A stretch of DNA of 64,000 nucleotides from Tubiluchus corallicola (taxonomy: Eukaryota > Priapulida > Priapulimorpha > Priapulimorphida > Tubiluchidae). Below the pieces are notes generated by a model that made no database searches, was not told the DNA's origin, and worked only from the letters and a program-made list of their open reading frames with translations. Below are positions 27,001-36,800 of this stretch, in pieces; position 1 is the stretch's first letter; every line of letters begins with the position of its first letter. Where the stretch lies: assembly GCA_030141605.1 (NCBI GenBank), contig JAQGDQ010000127.1, positions 372,001 to 436,000 of the forward strand, in the 5' to 3' direction. The translations under genes and the position numbers were made by a program.

Positions 27001-27145
27001 AGAAAAAGAATTAGAAGCAATATTGCTTCGAGAGGATATACCAATGGAGCAACTGCGATCTGGAGAAACATCCAGCCAACGTCGAAAACGAATTCTGTGC
27101 CAAGTTCAAACTGAATTGCCATTGAAACTGGAATCAGAAGTTTAA
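2726..27145 (+). CDS. RNF31: RNF31/HOIP-like RBR E3 ubiquitin ligase (C-terminal 724 aa, 14 exons)
   Basis: HOIP is the catalytic subunit of LUBAC and makes Met1-linked ubiquitin chains. Exons: 2726-2850, 5812-6321, 6844-6941, 9737-9895, 10135-10332, 10600-10766, 12325-12439, 12606-12695, 15233-15329, 23062-23180, 23519-23632, 23946-24006, 25851-25959, 26932-27145; all have AG/GT borders and matching phases. In the visible protein: a 170-residue Ser/Glu-rich stretch with no known domain (42-211), a UBA-like helical region (about 300-345), RING1 (CEIC...CIHKACEKC...CPFC, about 348-400), IBR (WCAHCAMGF...CPSC...CFYCKQPW, about 445-495), RING2 (DCPNC...GGCMHFKC, about 520-560) and the HOIP-specific LDD ([14 protein letters not shown] to the C-terminus). 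The catalytic Cys and following His of GGCMHF are kept. The spacing and the LDD argue for HOIP rather than parkin or ARIH. The PUB and zinc-finger N-terminus is outside the window. One nested minus-strand gene lies in intron 9. Confidence 0.9.
2851..4114. other. RNF31 intron sequence with antisense LINE fragment (duplication copy A)
   Basis: On the minus strand, 3039-3407 encodes reverse-transcriptase thumb-like sequence ([33 protein letters not shown]) with an obvious decay. From about 3240 the DNA is homologous to the block starting near 4650, so this is the left half of a tandem duplication. I see no other gene here. Confidence 0.7.
4115..4560 (+). pseudogene. Broken upstream copy of RNF31 exon 2 (pseudo-exon)
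   Basis: This copy keeps the 3' splice acceptor and opens in the correct phase ([11 protein letters not shown]...). It has an extra T in a T-run near 4420 (seven T against six at 6120), which shifts the frame to a TGA at 4441-4443. It also lacks the 3' end and the splice donor seen in the intact copy at 6321. Inclusion in mRNA would truncate the protein before every RBR domain. It is most likely dead, although an acceptor that is still intact leaves room for use as a poison or terminal exon. Confidence 0.8.
4644..5300 (-). mobile_element. LINE reverse-transcriptase fragment in RNF31 intron (copy B)
   Basis: Read on the minus strand it shows FKKGKVTV-like sequence (about 5100), [11 protein letters not shown] (about 4990), LKENGC (about 4840), [23 protein letters not shown] (about 4690-4760). 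This is the EQAGAQ...GV.QGG..SCSLF type of LINE RT core, here with frameshifts. The second and third intron LINE pieces (7400-8500) look like the same broad group. Confidence 0.8.
7330..8500 (+). mobile_element. LINE reverse-transcriptase and thumb fragment
   Basis: Plus-strand pieces: RQAYDRVP-like (7415), [17 protein letters not shown] (7460), [20 protein letters not shown] (7555-7615), LMDDR-like catalytic box (7665), then a thumb/connection segment [49 protein letters not shown] (7916-8239). The tail near 8455-8500 (AATAAATTTTGCATTACATT) looks like a LINE 3' end. Frameshifts and stops separate the parts, so it is a relic. It lies in the RNF31 intron 6942-9736. Confidence 0.8.
8900..9150 (+). 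mobile_element. LINE C-terminal fragment
   Basis: A short open stretch encodes [11 protein letters not shown] followed by [13 protein letters not shown], the W-N-S-L-P...F-K..L..hL pattern that ends CR1/Jockey-type LINE proteins. No other part of that element is adjacent, so it is an isolated 5'-truncated piece. Confidence 0.6.
9150..9736. other. Rest of RNF31 intron 3, no gene seen
   Basis: AT-rich unique-looking sequence with short internal repeats of GCGAGTTCAGAC-type motifs at about 9362-9395. I see no coding potential before the acceptor at 9736. Confidence 0.5.
10860..10912. repeat. (AC)n-(AT)n compound microsatellite
   Basis: About 17 AC units pass directly into about 8 AT units inside the RNF31 intron 10767-12324. 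Apparent open frames across it come from the repeat. Confidence 0.95.
11092..11367 (-). mobile_element. IS630/Tc1-type transposase N-terminal (HTH) fragment
   Basis: On the minus strand a start [13 protein letters not shown] is followed after a frameshift or deletion by an open stretch with [33 protein letters not shown] and [18 protein letters not shown]. The opening (YxRISxED), the PRGG linker, the two-helix E.hPe..LeqI pattern and KP.i...T....L match the DNA-binding domain of DDE transposases of the IS630-Tc1-mariner superfamily. The second helix-turn-helix half after FEDKQ is missing and no DDE domain follows, so it is a relic. I did not find its terminal repeats. Confidence 0.65.
11960..12060. 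repeat. (TA)n and (TG)n microsatellites
   Basis: A TA run (about 11958-12000) and a TG run (about 12030-12048) lie in the RNF31 intron before the IBR exon. No gene is seen in the rest of this intron apart from the transposase fragment. Confidence 0.9.
12696..15232. other. RNF31 intron 8, no gene seen
   Basis: 2.5 kb of AT-rich sequence between the two halves of the IBR coding region. I see no splice-bounded coding exon, no recognisable transposon protein and no long repeat in it. Confidence 0.5.
15340..15720. repeat. Dispersed repeat, copy 1 (CCCGACCC.../AAAAGTT.ATAATATTT)
   Basis: A C-rich stretch (GACCC, CCCAAACTTTAAAAGTT, TATAATATTT) begins just after the donor at 15330. A related sequence lies at about 27440-27560, downstream of RNF31, sharing the run of ACCC/CCCAAAC words and the AAAAGTTCATAATATTTGAA-like ending. 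No encoded protein is seen. It is probably a short interspersed or MITE-like family. Confidence 0.45.
16030..16260. other. GC-rich patch in RNF31 intron 9
   Basis: This patch is clearly richer in G+C and CpG than its surroundings (GCGCAGCAGTTCGCGCAGTTAGTG, CGCCCTAGCGGC). A small open frame across it ends [20 protein letters not shown] before a GT, faintly recalling the start of a THAP domain, but the remaining Cys and His ligands cannot be found. I do not call a gene. Confidence 0.4.
17393..17860 (+). mobile_element. PIF/Harbinger transposon 5' remnant with transposase N-terminal region
   Basis: The left end reads TTA followed by GGCCGTGTTTCCACTGCG, which fits a PIF/Harbinger terminus next to a 3 bp TTA target. 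About 240 bases in, one frame reads [36 protein letters not shown] and [18 protein letters not shown]. This is the conserved opening of Harbinger transposases (GEYHxLxxEL..DxxxFxxxxRxxPSTFxxLL...R..I.p.erL.vTLR). It stops at 17854 before the DDE part. I found no matching right end, so the copy is truncated. It lies in the RNF31 intron upstream of the GMC gene. Confidence 0.7.
17861..19350. other. Intron sequence downstream of the GMC gene
   Basis: AT-rich sequence between the Harbinger remnant and the GMC stop codon. It contains a minus-strand open frame (18118-18432) with no recognisable domain, which might be the rest of the transposon, and the putative GMC polyadenylation signal. Nothing else is supported. 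Confidence 0.4.
19064..19069 (-). terminator. Putative polyadenylation signal of the GMC gene
   Basis: TTTATT on the plus strand is AATAAA on the minus strand, about 280 bases downstream of the GMC stop codon. Its position suits a 3' UTR, but other AT-rich hexamers occur nearby. Confidence 0.4.
19351..21129 (-). CDS. GMC-family FAD-dependent oxidoreductase (choline/glucose dehydrogenase-like), intronless
   Basis: A complete 592-residue protein in one exon. An N-terminal hydrophobic segment (residues 1-17, [16 protein letters not shown]) suggests a signal peptide or membrane anchor. The ADP-binding fold is [16 protein letters not shown] (GAGASG at 40-45); GMC signature 1 includes [19 protein letters not shown] (115-133); signature 2 is [16 protein letters not shown] (289-304). 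The C-terminal catalytic region has [10 protein letters not shown] with His528 and an Asn at about 572 in SANIQAA, the usual His/Asn pair. Length is typical of animal GMC enzymes. The alcohol substrate cannot be told from sequence. The gene is nested, antisense, in RNF31 intron 9 (15330-23061). The absence of introns in an intron-rich neighbourhood suggests a retrocopy or an old intronless family. Confidence 0.93.
   Translation of the reverse strand: MLAKLMIVLLAIVILYIKSKNDDYITTENLDEVYDYIIIGAGASGCVLANRLSENLSVKVLIIEAGGKDTDINDIDVPASRGNLRNVSISDWKYKTVSQKYSCYACENKQSYWPRGKMLGGSSSINGLVYMRGNKEDFNGWAAMGATGWDYESILQYFKKAENNFNLDYRKSRYHGKEGPWPISDIATTELSDIFLEGGKELGYEVGDSNGENQFKIMKPQGNLKHGTRWSTSKAYLKPASIRSNLHVAIYARAQKIIFNGAKAEGVVFIHYAEKKIVKARKEIILSAGSIASPQLLLLSGVGPKDHLEKMGIPVVADLPVGKNMQDHMGTWFPEFYIDKPLMYVKHQIESWKSVLQYKLFGNGPLATIQTCGIMMYKTKYSNPNLAIPDIEFEIGGPVIGFLGDTETKRKSGFSDKFIHDFNFADQLNKQMFKITTMLLHPKSTGEIRLHSSDPFDEPVIDPKYFEKEGDVKMLVEGIKLALKLTETKAFKSIGTRMRTQLVPGCEKLKEDEYWACCVRTMTASIYHATGTCRMGATNDTNAVVDPELKVRGIQSLRVIDASVMPEIVSANIQAAVVMIAEKGSDMLKASN
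21130..21900. other. Upstream region of the GMC gene, no other gene seen
   Basis: This holds the presumed GMC promoter and 5' UTR. A short hairpin (GCAAACTGGCAC / GTGTCAGTTTGC, 11 of 12 paired, about 21858-21891) lies just left of the large palindrome. Confidence 0.4.
21916..22355. repeat. 440 bp near-perfect palindrome (207 bp arms, 26 nt loop)
   Basis: Arm 21916-22122 and arm 22149-22355 are reverse complements over 207 bases with one mismatch seen and no indel; the spacer 22123-22148 is made of TTCTGGTT-type repeats. Similarity stops abruptly at both outer edges. No transposon protein or target-site duplication is visible. A transcript crossing it on either strand, such as RNF31 pre-mRNA, would fold into a hairpin of about 200 base pairs. 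Confidence 0.97.
22356..23061. other. RNF31 intron 9, 3' part, no gene seen
   Basis: AT-rich sequence from the palindrome to the RING2 exon acceptor. A short direct repeat GTGGTCTTTTGTGGTC occurs near 22920-22945. No coding signal is seen. Confidence 0.5.
24819..25594. mobile_element. hAT-like non-autonomous element (TIR AGGGCCGGCTCT)
   Basis: The left end AGGGCCGGCTCTAGGTGG and the right end, whose reverse complement is CAGGGCCGGCTCTGCCACC, form terminal inverted repeats 776 bp apart. CAGGGCCGGnnC ends are typical of hAT elements. The flanking 8-mers (GCCCAACG and GCTTGACC) agree at only four positions, so the target duplication has decayed or the ends are off by a base. It sits in RNF31 intron 24007-25850. 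The minus-strand open frame at 24601-24954 crosses the left end and has no recognised domain. Confidence 0.65.
25960..26931. other. RNF31 intron 13, no gene seen
   Basis: Nearly 1 kb of AT-rich DNA between the last two coding exons. Nothing recognisable is encoded and no repeat is obvious. Confidence 0.5.
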
Positions 27146-30100
27146 TCAGAATAACTTCGATATTTGTACATAGCAAGTAGCAAATAGTTTAACCTGAATT
27201 CGATTTTGCAGCACTGCAGAAAAATTAATTGTGCGTACAAAATCAGTTGAACAATATTGCTTAATGGAGCTGTTAATGATACGTGCTACCTTGCTAAAGG
27301 TCGTTATTCTAGAAGATGAAAAGGAAATGTCATCACACATGTGAATTTTGTTGTATTTTAAAACAGGGCAATTATAAGTTATATATTCAAGACAATCTGT
27401 GATATTGTATTACATTGATAATGATGGAGGTGTTCAGGATCGATATCACCACGATCCAGAACTTTTTTAAACCCTGACCCCGTTCAGTCCCATCCCAAAC
27501 CTCTGGCCTTTTCCCATGAAGCGAACTGTAAAAAGTTCATAATATTTGAAGAAACAACTTTTACTTATCTTTAAAGTCAACGTTCTTGAAAAAATACTCC
27601 CTGAAGTTTATAAATTGAAGCTTTTTACAAAAGAGAGCTTATCGACAATAATGTGAATATTTGATTAGAGATAAAAAAGTGCAGCAAACAGCATTGGTAT
27701 TTGCCGAAATAGATGCGAACTTTTGAGGATGGCATATTATGTAGAAATAATGGAATAATTTAGATGTCTACATTTCACTTGTTTAAGCCAAACAAAACGA
27801 TCACTACAGCATAGTGCCTACGAATTCTATAGTATCTAATATATGCTGTTCAAGCTTATGATTATTGATATTGAAGCTGTGATGAGACAAAAAACAAGAA
27901 TTATTCTTTTTTTATAGAACAACACCTGCAGTTTGTCTGCATTTCTAAATAAATTGTGTAAATCTACGTCGATTTTTTTCATGATTTTATTTAGGAAATA
28001 TCACGTTATTGCTATAATTTATCTGATGACCCCAATCTGCAGTTAACCTTTCTAGGTTACAGCACTTTATTTAAGTGAATTTCTCAGATAACTTTTGTTA
28101 CACTTTCTAGTTCCGTTGGTTCTTCGTGAAATTCAGAACCCTGCTTTTGATGAGTGAATGTTGGGTATGTTCCTTTACATTAAGTAGTCGGTCCATTACA
28201 TCCCAAATCCCAGTCTTCTGTACAATGAATGTTCTGCTCACTAGAGCTTGACTATCTATATCTAGTCACTTGAAATGAACTGGAATTGGCTTATCTTTAA
28301 TGCAAAAAAATCCAAACTTGTACATCCTTTTCTTGCTATTGCAATACTACACTGCCTAATGTAAGTATGAATATTTCATCTCTCCCAGACTAGCCTTGTT
28401 TCATTTAATGACCTGCATTCCATCTTGGATGAGATAAGTAATTTACAAAAGTGGCTAAGGGTATTTCGAAGAGTGGGATCCTTGTATCCATACTTGGAAA
28501 TATCTAACTTCTTACGCAGTATACTCTATCTTTACAGAAACTACGTATAGGCTCATGTCTTAGTTTCTTACCTTAGCTTACTACAAACACTAATCTCTTT
28601 ATCAATTCTGTTAAATTGTTTCTTCCAAAGCAACCAACAGTTTGCTGTCGATACTCGGTTGGCTACTTCCCAGCCTTTGATGTTCCAAGATGCGACGCTT
28701 ACATGCCGACTGTGAAATTCTCCTCGAAAAAATGTTTTCTTGCTAATTGCAACCCCTCATGCTCCAAGAATAATATCAATTGACACTTCCTGTAACTAGC
28801 AATAAGGAACCTTTTATAAAAGAATAACTGTAACGACAAAGATTGAATATTTCTTTCAACACTTTATTTAACATTTTAATTGATGTCCTTCCAGGAAGTT
28901 TTGATAACAATACATCATTTTGCTAAACCCACATATCACAAGTCAGTGCAAAAGTTATGCTTAGTCTGTCATCACATTTCTGCATACTACAAAGGATATG
29001 AAATTAACTTGTCAAAACAAAATTGGTAAATAATTGGTTATTGCTTGTTTACTTCTGATTTGAAACTGTCAACAAACAAAGGGTACAGTAAAACTAATGG
29101 ATTCTGCAGTTTTCTCTTTTTTAGAATACTATACTTAGATTTAGCAGTTTACAAAAATTATTTCACTGTGCCTGTATCTGCAGGCAAATATGTAAAAGTC
29201 AATGATTTTAAACTCTGAGTCTTAGATAATTTTCCAAACACTGAATAATATTATTACAAAACCCAAGCATAGCCTACTTACTAAACAAGCACTAGACCCC
29301 AAACTAAGAACTTTAACCACACACAGTTTTATACTTTCTTTAAATTAAAACTATATAAAAAGTATATAATACTAATATACATAACCAAACATATTAATGC
29401 AGAACACATATCTGCTAGCTGTCAGTCTGTCATACATATATATTACTAATACATATTGAGCAATTATTCCATAAACAATATAATACTAAAATCATTCAAC
29501 ACCACTTATTTTGATTCACAAGACTTGAAAACTGAGCACAATAATATATTGACGTTATAACTACAAAATCAACAAATTTTCAGTTTGACATTAAACTTAA
29601 TTTTATACCATCATAATGCTTGTTTAGACAGTTGAGATTTTTGCTAAGCAAACAGACATACAGTTACCCACAGTCTGACATTAACGATATGATTTTTGCT
29701 GTATGTTATTTCTGCAATTATTTAATACTTTATTATATATGCACTACGGTGAGTCACAGTCACATGTTTATCCTCACTTGGCAACCTCTTACTTTCAAAA
29801 GCTACGACTTAGACTAATGCTGTTTTGATTTAATATAACTAATCGCTAGAATAAATAAAAAATTCTCATAATCTACACAAAGGTCAACAATAATATTCTG
29901 CCCAAAGTAATAATGTAATTTCTGTACAGGCAGTTAATCTGATAAAACTAATGCTAGTAAGAAGATTTCTTACATATTTATTGTCAAAATTAGAAAAATT
30001 AGTAGAAATTTCTAGCTTTTCTAGCAGTTTTATAGAAAAATAACTGTGAAAAGATTAAAATTGTATAGCTTTATAGTTTACATTAACATTTTATTGCAAA

Positions 30101-30862
30101 TCAAAGTAAACTCACACTAAGCGCTGTTGTTAATTTGACTTAACACATTGATTTCACGTGAAATTTATGGACACATCAAGTTAAATTAAATACTGAACGA
30201 GTGCAAATAACCATAAAACTTTGATGATCACTGTCACCTAATTTATCAGGCTTCCAAGGACTGGTATCTCATCCAAATTACATGACTAGGCATTACGTAA
30301 AAGCCATCACAAATGATTATCACATCAGATCAAGTCAAAAATTTCTGATTAAGGAAAATGGTTTTACAAACTTCTTATAAAAGTAAACATTTAAAGCTAA
30401 ATGAAGAATGAAATTTTTAACATTTTTTTAATATAAAGTTAGAAACATTAAATTAAAAAGCAGTTTTGAGAATGTGAACTGAGACGAATACAATTTATAT
30501 AAAATTAAGGTTTGGATAATAGAATAAAAAGATAATTTCTAACTTAACCATACAATTCTTCAGCCACTTAGGACATTTTTTAAAGTCCTATTATAATGAA
30601 AAGTGTTTTGAGCTATAATCAAACTAAACTTCCACAAATAAAAACTAACTGAAAGCTCTTAATCAAACAACTAACGATAAACTTAAAAAAACAAAAAACA
30701 AAAAAGTAAACTTCCATATACCATCTATAGACAAATAATTTTATACACATAACAAAGAAACACATAACATTTACATAGGATTATAATAACAATGAACAAA
30801 ATCAGTGGCACTTCCGATTCATTTCATTTGAAATGCATTAAATTTAAAAATTGGAAAAAACA
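27146..30862. other. Convergent intergenic region between RNF31 and the zinc-finger gene
   Basis: 3.7 kb with the 3' ends of both genes. It contains copy 2 of the C-rich dispersed repeat (about 27430-27720). A stretch at 28300-28740 shows fragmentary similarity to LINE-like sequence on both strands, but I cannot fix a frame. The rest, especially 29000-30860, is very AT-rich with no coding signal and may be 3' UTR of the zinc-finger gene. Confidence 0.45.
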
Positions 30863-33800
30863 TCAAATGCTCAATTTCTCTGCAGCAGCAATTTCTGAAT
30901 TAACTTTCCATGCATTCTCCTGCTTAGCTGGGTCAGGAAAAAGTTCATCTAGAGTCTTTCTGGCATTGCTTTTTCCTGTAGGTGTTTTACTTTTTACACT
31001 TTCTGAGTTTGTAGGTGTCAAATGTTTCTTTGATTGAGTTACAAGTGAATCCGGCAATTCGTTTCTTGCCAGTGCAAAGAAATCTTCGCGAGTATCTAAG
31101 TCTCGAATGCTCTCATTATCTTCAGAACTATCACCATCTTCTTCTTCATCGGTTTCATGGCCTTCATTACTCGCCATGCCCCAGTGCACTTCCATATGAC
31201 ACATCATTGCATTACGCGAACTAGAGGAAAAACTACAGAGCGAGCACTGAAAAACATGTGACAATGTTTCACGACTACTCCCATTATCATCTATGCGCTG
31301 TACTTCAATATTACTGTCATCCAAGGCAGAAAAAACAGACGTGTGCTGCGAATCATTTCCATAACATGAATCTAGTATGATTTCATCTGGGGTTTTCTCC
31401 TGAGTTAAATTAACTGCATCTTCAGCACCACCCGATACTTTCAGCACTTTGCAGTGATATTTTGTATGGGCCCTCAAACCTTTTCGAGAAGCTAGTATTT
31501 TACCACAGAAGTCACACATCTGCTTTTTCCAGAACATTGAGCCCAACAATGGTTTATTTGGTGACGTTCCTGAATCTACAGAAGTGAACACATTTGAGGA
31601 ACACGTTAATGTAGGTGGTTCGACATGTGAATACTCCATGTTGCTTGTTGTGCTACACTGTGGACCTAAACGAACAAATCAGTGCTAATTATATCATTAA
31701 CTAGATAGTTTTCGATACATTTGACACTCTACAAGCTGGGGTCTGGCACTCATTGTTAGGGCCTACTCAGCACAGAAGGTTATGGCATAATATTCTTTAG
31801 GATAAGACATCAGACAAGCAGAAGCATATCAGCCACATTCTAACACAACTTTGTATAAGTTCGCCTTCAACCAGGAGGTAACTGACTATGATGAATATTA
31901 ATATTAAACTCAACAGTCATTTGTTTAACTGGTCAGGCTCAACATTGCTTAAATTCGAGAAGCACACACAGTATAACCACTTAGCTGTTACCTCACTTGA
32001 ATTCTATAAACTAAGTCAATATCTCACGTTAAAATAATTTAAATAAACTCTTATCTCCTTGTTTCCATAATTCTTTTTGCAGTTAGTTGCCACAACTGAA
32101 AAACCATTTATTAGTTAGCTACTTTTTGAACTATAAGCATTTAAATGAGCTGAATTTCTCAACGAAACAGAGTAATCGGTTGTAAAAACAGAGCAAGAGT
32201 TATATAAAGATGAAACTCCTAAAAGCTGCCAATAATATCACCATTAATTTTTGTTAAGTTAGTATTTAGCAATGTGGGAATGTTTACCGCTATGAATGAA
32301 TATCAGATGGTGGTCCAGCTGGTCGCTGCTGTGAAAACTAATTTCACATGCCTTACACCTGTCAAAGTAAAAAAAGTATAGGTATTATATTAATGCAGTA
32401 TAACATAATGTTATATATGCAATAACATAAGTCATGTAAATTTATTACACTGAAACATCACGCACAATGCTTAATGCACAACATTTTTATGGAACCATGC
32501 AATGTCTTGTTCATTTCCTTAGCTCTACAAACTGTTTATTCAAATTACCAATGATTATTTCAAAATAGTAGAGGTAGGTACATATAATGAGTGACTCTTG
32601 AATGTACTCTTTCCATGTGTCTGTGAATGCTATGCACACTAACAAAACTCACAACACTTTTTCTGCCACTATGGTTGATATTCACTGGAAGCAATAATTT
32701 TTTTGAAGTTTCATCACGATAATTACAGCATTAGTTTATTATTCCACTATTAGAAAGAAAAGAAAGCCCAAATTTTGGGTGCATAACAAATTGCAAGTTA
32801 GAAGACAATATACTGCATAATACCACTTCGTAAAAGATCTGCGATTAGGTGAAGAAAAACAACGTAATTATACACTTACTGAATCTCTCAAAAACTCGAA
32901 TTGAAGACATATTGTGTATAGGTCTTGAAATGACCAAAACTCACTTGACCGGGAAGTCAATCAGCGAAATAAATTTAAACTACTGTACACCCATTACCTA
33001 TTATGGACCACATATCACTTGTATATGAAGTTCTACCTCAAGCCCAGTTCTAGTTGAATAAAAGGTGCAGCAGTTTATCTGCTGTGCTTCCATGTTTTTC
33101 TATATGCTTGTATTCCTCTTAGTATGATATCCTTTTTACGTGTTAATAATGTTAGTGATTTTTTCCTAGTTCACTTGAACAACTAAGGTGGTAGTTTGGA
33201 ACAATGTGCCTTTTCTTTCTATTTCCTTGTTTTTTAGTTAAGGTATTTTTTACTCATTGTCATTATTCTTAACATTAAGAATTAATCTATGTTATTAAGT
33301 CATGTCCTCACCAAATTGTTGCTCTGTTTTGAATGACCCTAACGTCTAATAAATTATGATAATACAGTATTACGTGATAGTGTATTTAATTTTCACTAAG
33401 TCTAAGACTTCACTTCAACTTTCTCAACTTCTAATTTTGCTTTTACTATTATTTATTTTCACCAGTCATTGTTATTATGAAGTTTTTGTCAAAGGTTTAC
33501 AAGTAATTTGTTTCTTAAAGTTATAATTTTGAAGAATATTCGACAGTTATGCACACAGTGTTCTCAAATGTATGGCCTGTGCAACACCTGAAACAGCATT
33601 TGGAAAAAATTGTACCAATAATAAGTAGTGACTGTACCCTTCTGATGTAAATATGATTTGATATTTACTATTTCTAAAGGTAAACTTACCGATATAAATA
33701 CTTCCAATGCTCTTTATCCCGGTGATTGATCAACGCAGCTTCTCCATCACCAATAAACTCGCACATATCACATTTTAGCTTATGATGCTGACGACGCATG

Positions 33801-36800
33801 TGAGTGAGCACTCTGTCCCAGTAAGTTGCTCTGTACTTACAAAACTTGCAAAGGAATGGCTTCAGTGCAACATGACGAGCTCGTATGTGTCGTTGCAAAT
33901 GCCAATTATCCATCGCGAAAAACTCGCACTGCGGACAGTTAAATTTGATGCCTTTCAATTGCTTAGTTTCTGTTGACGGCACCTGTCCTGAACTCAATTG
34001 ACTGTTTTTACTTGCTAATTTTGCTTTTGAAATTTTTACTGCCACATTATCAGAACTGCATCCACCATACAGCATATCTTCACAGCTTAACGTACTTAAT
34101 GTTTCAAACTCTGAAGGATGTCGTGTAGATATGTCAAAAGGAAACAAAGAAACCCGTTTAGAGTCTTTCTGACTATCTATGTTTTCTAATACTTTACGTT
34201 TTGAGCCATTTACATTTGGATCGGACCTCACTTCACCATTATCTTCTTCAGCCAGGATTTCACACAGCTCCCCGTTTAGCGTTGGGGTAGGTATTCCAAG
34301 CTCAGGGCCTTTGCCAACTTTTTTAATTGGACTGGGCATTTCTATTGTTGTGAAATACTTGTATCCACTAGAAACATCTCGCGGCATGCGAATGACCCTT
34401 CCTGATTCCCATGGTTCATTTGTGTGCAATCGAAGAAAATGCTTTTTGATGTGTTCCACTCTCTTGAATTTCTGTTCACAAATATAGCAAGCAAACGGTC
34501 GTTCTCCACTATGAGTCAACGCGTGTCTACGTGCCAAATCACCACGATTTGTTTCATAGCCACACACATTACACTTGTATTTCTTAGGACTTTCTTCTCC
34601 CAAGCCAGTTATAAAACCAGCTAGCTTCTTTAGCACCTTAAGCAAATGGACAACCTGTACAATTTATAAGCAAAAATGTTAATGGGTGAAGCTAATGAAC
34701 ATCAATAAAGCATAGCAAATTCACAATTTTCATGGTTCAGAAACTACGGAGTGACGTTAATTTGTCTCCGTTAATTTAAAGGCCACAAAAATGTAACAAA
34801 AAGACTGTGATTAGTTTGTGATTACTACATCGATGTATAACAAAGAAAACCCATATTCAGAATTTGAATTTTGTTGAAATGGCCAGGTCTACAAGATCTT
34901 TATGCATTTTACTTTATGCAAGTAATGCTAAATATCACAATAATTAGTTTCATCTTTTGTATTTACATGGAGTAGAACATTACTGATTACCCCATGAAAG
35001 GCATGGCTTCATTTAATAATATTCCACTGTCTGTAGGGCAACATTTTCAGATTAACACAGCAGTTTACTAGAACACGCATTACCATTGTTTAAGCATAGG
35101 GCTACTCTATTTCTTTATCCAAAGTTCTTTTGGTGTTTTTGCACTCTTAATATAGTTACCCCAACGAAGTGGGTAACTATAGAATTCTCGGTTCGGTCAG
35201 TCTGTCCATCTGTTGCCATTTTTTCTCGACCCTGGAGTAATGTTGGAAGTTGATAGCTTGCACAAAGGAAGGGATTCATTCAAGCTTTGAGCCAACTATA
35301 GAATTAGCAGTCCTGTCTATCTGTCTGCCTGTACATAGCCATGTTTTCTCGATTCTGGAGTAATTTAGGTAATTGATACCATGCGCAATGGTAGGGCATG
35401 GTTAAACTCGAAGAGAAGACTATAGATTTTGGGGTCAATTGGCGCAGATTTGAAATTTATACAATTTTTTTAAAATCTGTAGCTATCTTTCAGCTGCACG
35501 TGATAGATAAACACCAGTATCAGCGAAATGCTTTATGATCCATCGCGGGTATAAGATAACAACAACCATGTTATGCAGAAAACAAATTTTTGCAATAGCC
35601 TCCATGTACAATTGTACATTGTTTAGTTTAAACCCACAGAGTAGGGTATTCTATTCAGAATTTTACTTAAAGCTTTACACCCATGTGCATTGGTGTCTTG
35701 GCTGCATTGGTGCAAAAACAAAAAAAAATTAACCTTACAGTTTTGTCTGTATAAGGTTCTAATCTCAACTAACTTGATGCTCTATATGACGGTAGCTCTT
35801 CCACAGAAAGTTAGTATTATTTTAAGTGTCAATGCAGAAAACACATCTTTGCAGCAGTCAGGGAGTATGTCGATTTTATTGAGGCAACTATGTCCCTCTA
35901 GTTTATATCAAAAATAAGGAAAACTTAACACTAGCAAAGGCAATTAACTTGACATCTGGGGTAACTCTCTAAAGATTTGACTCCAAAAGAACAATTTGTA
36001 ACATATATTTATGCTACCATAGTCTATGGTCTTACCCAGATGCCAAATCATGCGATCTTGTAAAACAGGCCATACTTTCAAAGTTTGTACGACATAATTT
36101 TACATAATCTTATTATGAAGTGTATTTCTTAACTTGCATAAGCAAAATTTTGGTATAAAGTTTACAGAAAAAAATCTAAATCCTAGCCATATACACCAAT
36201 AGTAACACCACAAACAAAAAATGAAGCCAAGAGCAAACATACCTCGCCATACACTGGCACAGCTTTAATTAACTGCTGTTTGTCTACTGTTTTCTCATGA
36301 GCTGATTCAAAGTGAGCTAGCAGACCACGAATCCAAGACGTAGTAAATTCACAATGGGGGCATGAAAAACACTTGTTATTCAAGTGAACACCTAAAAATA
36401 TCATTGGATTTAGTAAAATAGCAGCAACTATAAATTTTGTGCCACCAGAAAAATCCACTGTTGTTACCACTTTTCACAGGATGTGCTTTGCATTTTTCAG
36501 TTTCGTACTTAAAAACATTATGCACTTAGTAATATCTTTTCTAAGCAATACCAAAAATTGTACTACACATAAATGTGTTTTCGAGCATGTTGCACAGTTT
36601 TTTGGTGTGGAATACTCGTTCAAGCAAAATATTACCAAGGAATTTCATTAATTTTCAGAAAGAACTTCTCAGAGTTTAAATATTTCTGAATGACAGGGAG
36701 TGTGCGATCTGTGAGACACTGCAAAATGTCACTATTGTAAACAAGTTAGCAAATTATCAGTTAACAAATGCAAATGGCAAATGTGATTAGATTGAGAATG

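Noticed and set aside
28300-28740. LINE or host gene between RNF31 and the zinc-finger gene
   Set aside because: Fragments on both strands look vaguely LINE-like, but no diagnostic motif or consistent frame could be fixed.
31015-31224. Plus-strand open frames opposite zinc-finger exons (also 33782-34624)
   Set aside because: They are antisense shadows of well-supported coding exons.
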